This document shows, piece after piece, positions 30,889 to 39,905 of a DNA stretch of 64,000 nt (position 1 is its first letter; each line of letters starts with the position of its first letter). Source of the stretch: an uncultured Caulobacterales bacterium (GTDB taxonomy: Bacteria; Pseudomonadota; Alphaproteobacteria; Caulobacterales; Caulobacteraceae); the NCBI GenBank assembly GCA_903837135.1, contig CAILTK010000072.1, positions 1 through 64,000 of the forward strand, in the 5' to 3' direction. The notes under the pieces were generated by a model. That model made no database searches and was not told the DNA's origin. It was given only the letters and a program-made list of their open reading frames with translations. A program made the position numbers and the translations under genes.

Positions 30889-32688
30889 CTACGGCTCGCC
30901 GTGGTCCGTGGCCAGGGCCGGATGGTTGGCGGCGTCGTTCACCCCGTTCGACCAGCGTTTCAGCCAGGGCCCCAGCACGAGGTAGAGCGCGCCGACTCCC
31001 ACAGCGACCCAGCCGATGATGCTGAAGATGTGATTGGCCGCCAGCAGCGAGGCGTGCCGGTCGAGCACCTGCCCGCCGACCGTTTCCGAGCCGGTGAACT
31101 TGGCGAGTTCGGCGCCGACCGAATTGGCGATGGAGATCGACAGGAACCAGACCGCCACCATGGTCGACAGCAGCACTGGCGGAGCCAGCTTGGTCACCTC
31201 CGAAAGACCGACCGGGGACAGGCAGAGTTCGCCGGTGGTATGCAGCAGGTACGCGAGCACCAGGAAGATCAGCGGAACCCGCCAGGCCGCGTCGACGAAG
31301 TGAGCGCCGTAGACCAGCAGCAGGAAGCCCGCGCCGACCTGGATCAGCGCCAGGCCGAACTTCCAGACCGGGTTCGGATCGAGCCTGCGCCGACCGAGCC
31401 AGGTCCAGAGCAGGGCGAACACCGGGGCGAAGATCAGGATGAAGCCGGGGTTGATCGCCTGCGTCTGCGCCGTGGTCATGGCGAAGGCGCCGATGCTGAG
31501 ATTCACGTTGGAATCGGCGAACAGATTCAGCGAGGTGCCGGCCTGTTCGAACAGGGTCCAGAACACCACCGAGCCCGCGATCAGCACCAAGGCGAGGCCC
31601 AGCCGCTCGCGCTCGACCCGGTTGCACTTGGTGAGCATGTACCAACCGATATAGCCGAGCATGACCAGCGAGCTCAGGATCAGCAGCGACTGGACCCACT
31701 GGTTGTGGCCGACCAGCACATAGGCGACGACGATGCCGGGAATGGCCGCAAGATAGAGCACCCATTCGAGATTGATAGGGCCGAGGGTCGGGCGCTTGAG
31801 CCGCTCGGGCGCCGGCGGCTCGCCCACTCCCTGCAGCATCGGGCGGCCGAGCAGGAACATGACGAAGCCCGCGGCCATGCCGAGGGCGCCGAGGCCGAAG
31901 CCGGCCCACCAGCCGACGGTCGCCCCCACGAAGCCCGGCAGGATCCCGGCCCAGAACGAGCCGAGGTTGATGCCGAAATAGTAGAGGGTGAAGCCCGGAT
32001 CGCGCCGGGGGTCGCCCTGCGGATAGAGCTGGCCGACGATCGAGGAGATGTTGGCCTTCAGGTAGCCCACGCCCATGATGTTTGCGGCCAGGGCCAGGTA
32101 GAACAGGTTGAGGAACAGGTCGTTGCGGTCCTTCACCGACAGGCTGTAGCTGCCCTTGGGCAGAACGGGCGGCAGGACCGCGCCGGCGGGCAGGCCGTTG
32201 ATCCTGAGGCCGCCCTCGCCCGACGATTCGAAGCTATAGCCCTGGCCGCCGACCATGATCTTCGTGGTGCGGTCGGCCATGCGGCCCTGCACGGCCACCG
32301 AATAGTCGTGGCCTTGATAGGTCACCACCTGCCGTGCGCCCGGCCCTTCGACCGCCAGGCCGAGCTGGCCGAGGATCAGGAGCAGGGCGCCGAACTGGAT
32401 CGCCTTGCGCGTGCCGAGCCAGCGGTCGGCGAGAATGCCGCCGACCAGCGGCATGAGGTACATCAGGGCGACGTAGGCGCCGTAGTGATCGGCGGCGTCC
32501 GACTGGTCGAACAGGAACTTCTGCGTCAGATAGAGGATCAGCAGGCCGCGCATGCCGTAGTAGGAGAACCGCTCCCACATCTCGGCGAAGAACAGGATGA
32601 ACAGCCCGCGCGGGTGCTGGCGCAGCTGCAACATGACCGGGATCATCGTCAGTACCGTGACGATGAGGCCGGCGACGAGAACGAGCAT
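30889..32688 (-). CDS. Proton-dependent oligopeptide transporter (POT/PTR2 family)
   Basis: Inner-membrane H+/di- and tripeptide symporter, 599 residues, with 12-14 helices. The family motif A-E-M-W-E-R-F-S-Y-Y-G-M-R near residue 35 holds the proton-coupling ExxER group, and the PTR2 signature Y-F-G-I-N-L-G-S occurs near residue 238. An extra soluble loop (about 115-185), charged and Gly-rich, interrupts helices 3-5 and is absent from DtpA-like proteins. It resembles insertions seen in other alphaproteobacterial members. The gene is read towards the TonB-receptor gene, with stops 2 bases apart. Confidence 0.9.
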   Translation of the reverse strand: MLVLVAGLIVTVLTMIPVMLQLRQHPRGLFILFFAEMWERFSYYGMRGLLILYLTQKFLFDQSDAADHYGAYVALMYLMPLVGGILADRWLGTRKAIQFGALLLILGQLGLAVEGPGARQVVTYQGHDYSVAVQGRMADRTTKIMVGGQGYSFESSGEGGLRINGLPAGAVLPPVLPKGSYSLSVKDRNDLFLNLFYLALAANIMGVGYLKANISSIVGQLYPQGDPRRDPGFTLYYFGINLGSFWAGILPGFVGATVGWWAGFGLGALGMAAGFVMFLLGRPMLQGVGEPPAPERLKRPTLGPINLEWVLYLAAIPGIVVAYVLVGHNQWVQSLLILSSLVMLGYIGWYMLTKCNRVERERLGLALVLIAGSVVFWTLFEQAGTSLNLFADSNVNLSIGAFAMTTAQTQAINPGFILIFAPVFALLWTWLGRRRLDPNPVWKFGLALIQVGAGFLLLVYGAHFVDAAWRVPLIFLVLAYLLHTTGELCLSPVGLSEVTKLAPPVLLSTMVAVWFLSISIANSVGAELAKFTGSETVGGQVLDRHASLLAANHIFSIIGWVAVGVGALYLVLGPWLKRWSNGVNDAANHPALATDHGEP

Positions 32689-32836
32689 GGATCCCCCTTG
32701 ATCGCGCCGGCCGATGCGGCGTCGACGGCGCTCCGATTTGCCGGGATAGGATCACGGCCCCCGGCGTTTCACAAGGCGAGCCCCTGGTCACGGCCGCGCG
32801 GGCGCCTACCTGAGCATGATCCGAAGGACATACGCC

Positions 32837-33205
32837 ATGAAACAGCCCGGCCCAGACCATCCGATCACCGTCGCCCTCAACCCGCGCCGGGTGCGTGTGG
32901 AGGTGAACGGCCATGTGATCGCCGACAGCGCCGCCGCCCTGACCCTCAAGGAGGCCGACTACCCGGCGGTGCAGTACATTCCGCGCGAGGACATCGAGAT
33001 GGGCTTCTTCGGCCGGACCGACCGCAGCAGCAACTGCCCCTACAAGGGCGACGCCAGCTATTACACCGCCACCATCGACGGCGAGGTGCTGGAGAACGTC
33101 GCCTGGAGCTACGAAGACCCCTACCCCGCCATGGAGCAGATCCGCGGCGCCCTGGCCTTCTACCCCGACAGGGTCAGGATCTACGAGGTCGACCCAAGCG
33201 TGTAA
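32837..33205 (+). CDS. DUF427 domain protein
   Basis: A 122-residue protein with the small beta-rich DUF427 domain. Recognised elements are the R-V-R-V-E-V-N-G-H-V-I-A-D start, Y-I-P-R-E-D-I-E-M-G-F-F, S-N-C-P-Y-K-G-D-A-S-Y-Y and Y-P-D-R-V-R-I-Y-E. The biochemical role is unknown. ATG 32837 has GAAGGA 9 bases upstream and is preferred to ATG 32816. It is divergent from the POT gene across about 150 bases and stands alone. Confidence 0.85.
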   Translation: MKQPGPDHPITVALNPRRVRVEVNGHVIADSAAALTLKEADYPAVQYIPREDIEMGFFGRTDRSSNCPYKGDASYYTATIDGEVLENVAWSYEDPYPAMEQIRGALAFYPDRVRIYEVDPSV

Positions 33206-33282
33206 GCCTGACGCTCCCTTTTATGGGGAGGGACGCAGGGCGAAGCCCGCGGCGTGGCGCAACTACGCCGCGCCGAAACCGG

Positions 33283-34080
33283 TCACACCCGCTCGATCAG
33301 GGCCATCGCCGCGGCGGGCGCGCGCTCCTTGGCGCCGTTGATCATGAAGACGAACACGTCGCGAGCCGTCCCGCCGGTATGGCTGGCGCGGTCGGCGTAG
33401 GTCAGGCCGTCGGGCTGATGGCCCTCGGCCCAGCTTCTCGCGACCCTGGCCCAGCGGTCGAGTTCGTCGGCCGTATAGCCCGTTTCGACCTCCGCCTTGG
33501 CGTCCTCGAGCCGCGCGTAGACGAAGTCGCCAGTGAGGTCGGCCAGGGCCGGATACTTGCCGCTGTCGGCGAAGACGATGGCCACCCCGGCCGCGCGGCA
33601 CATCTTCACGAAGTCGGGATGGATGAAGCTCTCGTGGCGCACCTCGACCGCATGGCGCAAGGCAAGGCCGTCCTGCTGGGGCGGCAGAAGCGCGAGGAAG
33701 GCGCGGAAGTCCTCCGGGTCGAATTTCTTGGTGGCCATGAACTGCCAGAGGATCGGCCCGAGCTTGTCGCCGAGTTCGGTGATGCCCTGGGTGACGAACC
33801 TGCCGATCGACTCCTCCGCCGTCGCCAGCACCTTGCGGTTGGTGCAGAACCGCGACGCCTTGAGCGTGAAGACGAACCCGTCCGGCGTCTGATCTCGCCA
33901 TTTGGCGAAGGTCGGCGGCTTGAAGCCGGAGTAGTAGGTGCCGTTGACCTCGATCGCGGTCATCTTTCGCGACGCGTACTCGAGCTCGCGCTTCTCCGGC
34001 CATTTCTCCGGGAAGAACACGCCGTCCCGCCAGGGTTCATAGGTCCATCCGCCGATCCCGACGCGGATCCTGCCTGACAT
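33283..34080 (-). CDS. DUF72 (YecE-like) protein
   Basis: A 265-residue TIM-barrel protein of the DUF72/YecE family, function not established. Landmarks: G-I-G-G-W-T-Y-E-P-W-R near residue 5, E-V-N-G-T-Y-Y-S near 44, F-T-L-K-A-S-R near 68, L-G-P-I-L-W-Q-F near 104, and E-V-R-H-E-S-F near 140. ATG 34080 follows a GGGGGGAG site; ATG 34113 would add unmatched residues. It is the third gene of a probable gshA-DUF3806-DUF72 unit, 35 bases behind DUF3806. Confidence 0.85.
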   Translation of the reverse strand: MSGRIRVGIGGWTYEPWRDGVFFPEKWPEKRELEYASRKMTAIEVNGTYYSGFKPPTFAKWRDQTPDGFVFTLKASRFCTNRKVLATAEESIGRFVTQGITELGDKLGPILWQFMATKKFDPEDFRAFLALLPPQQDGLALRHAVEVRHESFIHPDFVKMCRAAGVAIVFADSGKYPALADLTGDFVYARLEDAKAEVETGYTADELDRWARVARSWAEGHQPDGLTYADRASHTGGTARDVFVFMINGAKERAPAAAMALIERV

Positions 34081-34115
34081 ATCGGCTCCCCCCCTCTGCC
34101 GTCCGGCGCTCAATC

Positions 34116-34541
34116 CTACTTCGCGGAAAAGGCCATCTCGCTCAACCGTTCACACACGAGGTCGAACAGTTCGTGGACATCGACGGTGTCGCCCTTCTCC
34201 ACCCGCTTGGAGATCATCGTCAGAGGATGGCAGTAGATCTTGGTGCCCGGCCAGTGCAACGAGATCGTCCGTCCGTGTTCGTCGTCGACCACGACCCAGT
34301 CCAGCATCAATTTCTGGGCGAGCGCATCGCCGAGCGCGACTCCCATCCATTGCAGCTTGTTGGTTTCGGCCGGGCCGACCCACTGGTTCTGGAGAATGCC
34401 GTCGAGCACGCCGAGCTTGCCCTCGAGAGGGGCGTAGCGGACGTCGGCGTCTTCGGTGAAGTGGCCCCGCACCCAGTTCCGCGCCATGTCGAGGCTGGCG
34501 ATGTCGCCCTCGGTCAGCGCGGTGTGCTCCGTGACGGCCAT
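34116..34541 (-). CDS. DUF3806 domain protein coupled to gshA
   Basis: A 141-residue cytosolic protein matching DUF3806 by its overall pattern: a mid-protein G-V-A-L-G-D-A-L, W-V-V-V-D-D-E-H-G-R, L-H-W-P-G-T-K-I-Y-C-H-P-L-T-M and a C-terminal V-D-V-H-E-L-F. The function is unknown. Its ATG shares one base with the gshA stop (TGATG), so translation is almost certainly coupled. The H-P-L-T-M-I-S-K-R segment and the single Cys before it are the most conserved-looking part. Confidence 0.75.
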   Translation of the reverse strand: MAVTEHTALTEGDIASLDMARNWVRGHFTEDADVRYAPLEGKLGVLDGILQNQWVGPAETNKLQWMGVALGDALAQKLMLDWVVVDDEHGRTISLHWPGTKIYCHPLTMISKRVEKGDTVDVHELFDLVCERLSEMAFSAK

Positions 34542-35929
34542 CAATAGGCCAGATAGTCGAAGACCGGCTCGACCCTTCCGCCCCAAGGCCCGTGGTAGAG
34601 CTCCAGGAGGCGGTCGGCGGGGGTCAGGCCGCTGTCGGCGATCTCCTCCAGGCCGGTCAGGAAGGTGGTCTCGTCGATCATGCCGCCGTTGAAGTTGGCG
34701 CGCGCCTTCAGACCCGCCTTGGCGATGGCGACCATGTCTGCGGCCACGTCCTTGAGCGATCGGCCGTCGATCTCGGCCTTGAGGCCGATGCGGGCGGCGT
34801 CCACGCGCAAGGCGCGCTTCTGCTCGGACGTCCACGATTTGCAGAGGTCCCACGCGGCCTCGAGCGCGGCGTCGTCGTAGAAGACCCCGCCCCAAAGGGC
34901 CGGCAGGGCGCAGATCGAGGCCTGCGGGCCGCAGTCGGCGCCGCGCATCTCGAGGTAGGTCTTCAGCCGCACCTCGGGGAACAGGGTGGTCAGATGGTCC
35001 GACCAGTCCTTCAGCGTGGCCCGCTCGCCCGGCAGGGCGGGAAGCCTGCCGTCGACGAAGGCGCGGAACGACTGGCCGGAGGCGTCGATGTAAAGCCCGT
35101 TGCGCTTGACGAAATACATCGGCACGTCGAGCGCGTAGGCGGCGTAGCGCTCGAAGCCGAAGCCGTCCTCGAACACGAAGTCCAGCAGGCCGGTGCGGTC
35201 GGGGTCGGTGTCGGTCCACACCCGGGCGCGCGACGAAACCCAGCCGGTGGGCTCGCCCTCGATGAACGGCGAATTGGCGAACAGAGCTGTGGCCACCGGT
35301 TGCAGGGCCAGCGACACGCGGAACTTCTTGATCATGTCGGCTTCGGACTTGAAGTCGAGATTGGCCTGCACGGTGCAGGTGCGCAGCATCATGTCGAGCC
35401 CGAGGCCGCCGACCTTGGGCATATAGGCGCGCATGATCTTGTAGCGGCCCTTGGGCATGATCGGCACCTGGTCGCGGCGCAGAAGCGGGGTGAAGCCCAT
35501 GCCGAGGAAGCCGATGTCGAGCTGGTCGGCGACCTGCTTGGTCTCGGTCAGGTGGCGGGTGGTCTCGGCGCAGATCTCGTGCAGGGTGCGCAGCGGCGCG
35601 CCGGAGAGTTCGAACTGGCCGCCGGGCTCCAGCGAGATGTTGGCGATCCCGCCGTCGGCGTTGGTGCGCTCGAGCCCGATCATGGTCTGGCCGCCGTCTT
35701 CGCGATCCTCCATCACCGGCGTCCAGCCGTAGGCGCGAAGGCCGTTCAGCAGGGCCTCGATGCCGTTGTCGCCCTCATAGGGGATGCCCGCCAGGGTGTC
35801 GGGACGGAAGCCGAACTTCTCGTGCTCGGCGCCGATACGCCACTCCGACGCGGGCTTGCACCCCTGGGCCAGGGAGCCGGCCAGGGCCTCCATGTCGAGC
35901 GGGCGGTGATCCACGTCGCAGTCGCCCAT
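34541..35929 (-). CDS. gshA: Glutamate-cysteine ligase (plant/alphaproteobacterial type)
   Basis: First step of glutathione synthesis, joining glutamate to cysteine through the gamma-carboxyl. The 462-residue product matches the GCS2-type of alphaproteobacteria and plants: G-A-E-H-E-K-F-G near residue 33, L-E-P-G-G-Q-F-E-L-S-G near 101, R-Y-K-I-M-R-A-Y-M near 167, and Y-L-E-M-R-G-A-D near 327. ATG 35929 has a GGGGGACC stretch upstream. It heads a unit with DUF3806 and DUF72. gshB is not present. Together with ggt at the left end it implies active glutathione turnover. Confidence 0.93.
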   Translation of the reverse strand: MGDCDVDHRPLDMEALAGSLAQGCKPASEWRIGAEHEKFGFRPDTLAGIPYEGDNGIEALLNGLRAYGWTPVMEDREDGGQTMIGLERTNADGGIANISLEPGGQFELSGAPLRTLHEICAETTRHLTETKQVADQLDIGFLGMGFTPLLRRDQVPIMPKGRYKIMRAYMPKVGGLGLDMMLRTCTVQANLDFKSEADMIKKFRVSLALQPVATALFANSPFIEGEPTGWVSSRARVWTDTDPDRTGLLDFVFEDGFGFERYAAYALDVPMYFVKRNGLYIDASGQSFRAFVDGRLPALPGERATLKDWSDHLTTLFPEVRLKTYLEMRGADCGPQASICALPALWGGVFYDDAALEAAWDLCKSWTSEQKRALRVDAARIGLKAEIDGRSLKDVAADMVAIAKAGLKARANFNGGMIDETTFLTGLEEIADSGLTPADRLLELYHGPWGGRVEPVFDYLAY

Positions 35930-36030
35930 CCTAGGTCCCCCGCGGCCGGGCCCACCCGATCCGGCCGCTCTGCGGCCCGGGGGAGATAAGCCGACAAGGC
36001 GGGCGGCTCAAGGGGCGAGCCTCGCAAGCC

Positions 36031-36813
36031 TCAGCCGAGGCCCTGGCCGCCGGCGTCGCCGAGCTGGGAGCCGCCGTCGCAGTCGAGGATGGTTCCGGTC
36101 ACGTAGGCGGCGCTCTCCGAGCACAGGAAGACGGCGCTTTCGGCCACCTCGCCGATCTCGCCCCAGCGGCGCAGGGCGATGCGGCCCTTGCTGCGGGCGC
36201 TGGCCTCTTCGTCGGGGCTGAGCCGGGCCATACCCTCGGTGCCGGCGATCGGTCCCGGCGAGATGCCGTTCACCCGCACGCCGTCCGGGCCCCACTCCAT
36301 GGCCAGCACCCGGATCACCTGGTTGATCCCCGCCTTGGCGGCGCAGGCGTGGATCTGCAGCATCATCGGATTGACCGCCTGCGGTGCGGTGATGGCGATC
36401 AGCGAGGCGCCGGGCTTTTGCAGCAGGTCATAGCAGCCACGGAAGACGTTGAAGGTGCCGTCGAGATCGATGTCCACAACGGTGCGGAAGGCGTTGGCCG
36501 ACATGCCGAGGGCGGGGGCGAGGAAGTTGCCGGCGGCGCCGGAGATGACGATGTCGAGCCGGCCGAAGGCCTCCACCACCTGCTCCATCACCGTGCGGGT
36601 GGCGGCGTAGTCGCGGACGTCGCAGGAATACCCACGGGCGCCGCGCCCGATCTCCTCGGCCGCCTTGGCCGCCTTGTCCGGGTTGCGGCCGGCCACCGCG
36701 ACCTTGGCCCCGAGCTCGGCGAAGCGTTTGGCGATGCCGAGGTTGATACCGCTCGTGCCGCCGGCGATGAAGGCCGTCTTGCCGGCCAGAAGATCGTCCC
36801 TGAACGCGCTCAT
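36031..36813 (-). CDS. Short-chain dehydrogenase, 2,4-dienoyl-CoA reductase-like
   Basis: NADP(H)-dependent reductase of 260 residues. The Rossmann motif I-A-G-G-T-S-G-I-N-L-G-I is at about 16-27 and N-x-A-A-G-like S-G-A-A-G-N near 91. The classical Y-x-x-x-K is replaced by H-A-C-A-A-K, so the usual catalytic Tyr is missing. This and the later P-G-P-I-A-G-T-E-G-M-A-R-L loop are features of the 2,4-dienoyl-CoA reductase (DECR) group, which uses other residues. The divergently transcribed enoyl-CoA hydratase across 129 bases supports a role in unsaturated fatty-acid oxidation. ATG 36813 follows an AGAGGGA site. Confidence 0.85.
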   Translation of the reverse strand: MSAFRDDLLAGKTAFIAGGTSGINLGIAKRFAELGAKVAVAGRNPDKAAKAAEEIGRGARGYSCDVRDYAATRTVMEQVVEAFGRLDIVISGAAGNFLAPALGMSANAFRTVVDIDLDGTFNVFRGCYDLLQKPGASLIAITAPQAVNPMMLQIHACAAKAGINQVIRVLAMEWGPDGVRVNGISPGPIAGTEGMARLSPDEEASARSKGRIALRRWGEIGEVAESAVFLCSESAAYVTGTILDCDGGSQLGDAGGQGLG

Positions 36814-36942
36814 CCCAGTCCCTCTTTTCCGTTGCGATCCATTCGCCATCGGCCCGTATCGTCGCGGCAGTCAAGGCCGCGCCGTTTGCGTCCGCGCCGC
36901 CGCCGACGCTACACCGTCCTGGCGCAGGACGGGACGAGGATC

Positions 36943-37722
36943 ATGGCCCTGGTGAAGATCGAGACGGCCGGCGGCGTCGCCGTGCTGACCCTGAACCGGC
37001 CGGAACAGAGGAACGCCCTCTCGCGCGCCCTGCAGACCGCCCTGGCCGAGGCGATCGAGGCGGCTTCGGCCGACGACGCCGTGCGCGTGCTGATCCTGAC
37101 CGGCGCCGGCGACCGGGCCTTCAGCGCGGGCCTGGACCTGAAGGAGGTCGCCGCGTTCGGTCTGGCGCAGGGGGCCGACGACACGCCGCGCAAGGATCCT
37201 GTGCGGGCGCTGGACGCCTGCCCCAAGCCCGTCATCGCCGCCATAAACGGCGTGGCGGTGACCGGCGGCTTCGAACTCGCCCTCGCCTGCGACATCCTCT
37301 TGGCCTCCAGCAACGCCCGCTTCGCCGACACCCATGTGCGGGTCGGCGTCATCCCCGGCTGGGGCCTGTCGCAGCGGCTGTCGCGGCTGATCGGGATCTC
37401 CCGCGCCAAGCAGATGTCGTTCAGCGGCGCCTACATCGACGCGCAGACCGCCCTGGCGTGGGGCCTCGTCAACAGCGTGGTCGAGCCGGACCGACTTTTG
37501 CCGACGGCGCGGATGCTGGCCGCCGACATCGCCTCGTGCGACGCCGGCATGGTGGGCCGCTACAAGGCCCTGATCGACGACGGCTTCGACCTGCCGTTCG
37601 GCGAGGCCATGGCCCTGGAGCGCGCGCGCACCCTCGCCGGCAACACCGGTGTGACCGCCGAATCGGTAGCGCGGATCCGGGAGGCGATCCAGGCGCGCGG
37701 CCGGGGGCAAACCGGCGGCTAG
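36943..37722 (+). CDS. Enoyl-CoA hydratase/isomerase family protein
   Basis: Crotonase-fold enzyme of 259 residues, probably hydrating enoyl-CoA in beta-oxidation. The oxyanion-hole segments are A-F-S-A-G-L-D-L near residue 62 and N-G-V-A-V-T-G-G-F-E near 102; the second Gly is kept. A Glu occupies the first catalytic site (G-F-E-L), while the second Glu is replaced in V-I-P-G-W-G-L-S, so a hydratase role is likely but not certain. ATG 36943 follows ACGAGGA. Its TAG stop shares the tetranucleotide CTAG with the stop codon of nadE, which is read towards it. Confidence 0.85.
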   Translation: MALVKIETAGGVAVLTLNRPEQRNALSRALQTALAEAIEAASADDAVRVLILTGAGDRAFSAGLDLKEVAAFGLAQGADDTPRKDPVRALDACPKPVIAAINGVAVTGGFELALACDILLASSNARFADTHVRVGVIPGWGLSQRLSRLIGISRAKQMSFSGAYIDAQTALAWGLVNSVVEPDRLLPTARMLAADIASCDAGMVGRYKALIDDGFDLPFGEAMALERARTLAGNTGVTAESVARIREAIQARGRGQTGG

Positions 37723-39761
37723 TCCGGAACGTTGGCCTCGAGTTCGGCCAGCCATGCAGCAGCCGCAGCGTCGGACGGCATGCGCCAGTCGCCGCGCGGC
37801 GACAACGACCCGCCGGAGGAGATCTTGGGCCCGTTGGGCAGGGCCGAGCGCTTGAACTGGTTGGCGAAGAACCGCTTCAGGAACAGGGCCATCCAGCGCT
37901 TGATGGTCGGCAGGTCGTAGGCGCGCCGGTCGGCCTCGGCGATCCCCGGCGGCCAGCGGCCGGCGTCGGCGTCGCTCCACGCGGTCCAGGCCAGGAAGGC
38001 GATCTTGGACGGGGTGAAGCCATAGCGCGTCAGATAGAACAGGTTGAAGTCCTGCAGGGCGTAGGGGCCCACCGAGGCCTCGGTCGACTGGCCCTTGCCG
38101 TCCGCGGCGGGGATCAGCTCGGGGGAGATCTCGGCGGCCAGCACGGTCTTCAACGTCAGGGCGACCGCGTCGCCGAAGCCGCCATGCTCGGCGGCGAAGC
38201 GGATCAGGTGCTGGATCAGCGTCTTGGAGACCCCGGCGTTGGGGTTGTAGTGGCTCATCTGGTCGCCGACGCCATAGGTGGCCCAGCCGAGGCCGAGTTC
38301 GGACAGGTCGCCGGTGCCGACCACCAGACCCCCGTGCTGGTTGGCGAGCCGGAACAAGAGGTCGGTGCGCAGGCCCGCCTGCACGTTCTCGTAGGTGATG
38401 TCGTAGACGGGCGCCCCGTCCGCCGCCGGATGCCCGAGGTCCTTCAGCATCTGCAGGGCCAGGGGACGGATGTCGAGCTCCTGGGCCGACACGCCGAGCC
38501 CCTTCATCAGCGCCCAGGCCGAGGCCCTGGTGCCCTCGGAGGTGGCGAAGCCGGGCAGGGTGTAGGCCATCACGTTGGCGCGCCGGTGGCCGAGCCGGTC
38601 CATGGCCTTGACCGCGACGATCAGCGCCTGGGTGGAGTCGAGGCCGCCGGACACGCCGATCACCAGCTTGGACAGGCCGGTGGAGCGCAACCGCTCGGTC
38701 AGCCCCTGCACCTGGATGTTCCAGGCCTCATGGCAATTGGCGAACAGCTGTTCCGGATCGGCCGGCACGTAGGGATAGCGCTCGACCCCACGGACGAGCC
38801 CTCCGCGCGCGTCGGCCGGCGGCGGCGCCTGGTCGAAGGCGATGGTGCGGAAGGCCGGCCCCCTGTCCGCCTTGGCGGCGTCGGCGAAGGAGGAGGTGCG
38901 CAGGCGCTCGGCCCGGATGCGGTCGAGGTCGACATCGGCGACGATCATCACGCTGCCCGCGGGAAAGCGTTCGGTCTCGGCCAACCGGTCGCCAAGCTCG
39001 TAGACGGCGGCGTGACCGTCCCAGGCCAGGTCGGTGGTCGACTCCCCGGGTCCGGCGGCCGAATAGGCGTAGGCCGCGAGGCAGCGGGCGGACTGTGAAC
39101 CACACAGCAGGCGGCGCATCTCGGCCTTGCCGATGGTGATGTTGGAGGCCGACAGGTTCAGCAGCACTTCGGCGCCGTGCAGGGCCGCGCGGCCCGACGG
39201 CGGCTGCGGCGTCCATACGTCCTCGCAGATCTCCGCGTGCGCCACGAACGGCACGCCGCCTTCGGCGCGGAACAGAAGGTCGGCGCCGAACGGGACGGAC
39301 TGGCCGGCCAAGGTCAGGCTTTCGCCGACGACGCCGGCGCCGGGCGCGAACCAGCGCCGCTCGTAGAACTCCCGGTAGTTCGGCAGGAAACTCTTGGGGA
39401 CGACGCCCAGGATCCGGCCGCGGTGCAGCAGGACGGCGGTGTTGTAGAGCAGGCTCCCCGCGCGAACCGGCGCGCCCAGCGCCACCAGCACGTCGAGGTC
39501 CGCGGTCGCCGCGGCGAGGAGGGCGATCTCGGCCTCCACCGCGTCGAGCAGGGTGGCCTGCAGCAATAGGTCGTCGATGGCGTAGGCCGAGAGGCCGAGC
39601 TCGGGGAACAACAGGACGGAGCATCCCGCGGCCGCGCCCTCGCGGATCATCTGCAGGGTCTGCGCGCCGTTCGCGCGCACATCGGCGGGCCTCACCCTCG
39701 GCGTGCACACGCCGACGCGCAGGAAGTTGTGCGTGGCCGGATCGAAGAAGGCGGCGCTCAT
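37719..39761 (-). CDS. nadE: Glutamine-dependent NAD+ synthetase
   Basis: Last step of NAD synthesis, using glutamine as nitrogen source. The 680-residue two-domain protein has an N-terminal nitrilase-type glutaminase domain with E54 (F-P-E-L-G-L-S), the Lys of V-V-P-K-S-F-L-P-N-Y and the Cys of H-A-E-I-C-E-D-V-W. The C-terminal synthetase domain carries the ATP P-loop S-G-G-L-D-S-T-Q-A-L near residue 370. The long form (about 680) matches the Mycobacterium-type synthetase. It overlaps the stop of the hydratase gene by four bases (CTAG). Confidence 0.93.
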   Translation of the reverse strand: MSAAFFDPATHNFLRVGVCTPRVRPADVRANGAQTLQMIREGAAAGCSVLLFPELGLSAYAIDDLLLQATLLDAVEAEIALLAAATADLDVLVALGAPVRAGSLLYNTAVLLHRGRILGVVPKSFLPNYREFYERRWFAPGAGVVGESLTLAGQSVPFGADLLFRAEGGVPFVAHAEICEDVWTPQPPSGRAALHGAEVLLNLSASNITIGKAEMRRLLCGSQSARCLAAYAYSAAGPGESTTDLAWDGHAAVYELGDRLAETERFPAGSVMIVADVDLDRIRAERLRTSSFADAAKADRGPAFRTIAFDQAPPPADARGGLVRGVERYPYVPADPEQLFANCHEAWNIQVQGLTERLRSTGLSKLVIGVSGGLDSTQALIVAVKAMDRLGHRRANVMAYTLPGFATSEGTRASAWALMKGLGVSAQELDIRPLALQMLKDLGHPAADGAPVYDITYENVQAGLRTDLLFRLANQHGGLVVGTGDLSELGLGWATYGVGDQMSHYNPNAGVSKTLIQHLIRFAAEHGGFGDAVALTLKTVLAAEISPELIPAADGKGQSTEASVGPYALQDFNLFYLTRYGFTPSKIAFLAWTAWSDADAGRWPPGIAEADRRAYDLPTIKRWMALFLKRFFANQFKRSALPNGPKISSGGSLSPRGDWRMPSDAAAAAWLAELEANVPD

Positions 39762-39905
39762 GCGTGCTGGCCTCCGCCGCCAACCCTTATGCTACGATTG
39801 AGCATATGTCTGTATACCCGTTTGACCGCGCTCCCACAAGCTTGTCGATACGGCAAGCCAATCGATCAGCCGGCCTCTCGCCGCGCACGCCGGCCGACGC
39901 CTCCG

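Noticed and set aside
30250-34077. A 1275-codon plus-strand open frame spanning the TonB receptor end, POT and DUF72 genes
   Set aside because: It is the antisense or out-of-frame shadow of known genes in G+C-rich DNA, with the Gln/Arg/Gly/Ala/His-rich composition of such shadows and no domain pattern.
39762-39905. Small gene or RNA in the gap after nadE
   Set aside because: The 144 bases have no start with a ribosome-binding site leading to a believable frame and no clear RNA fold. They are likely just the leader of nadE and the tail of the phosphatase gene.
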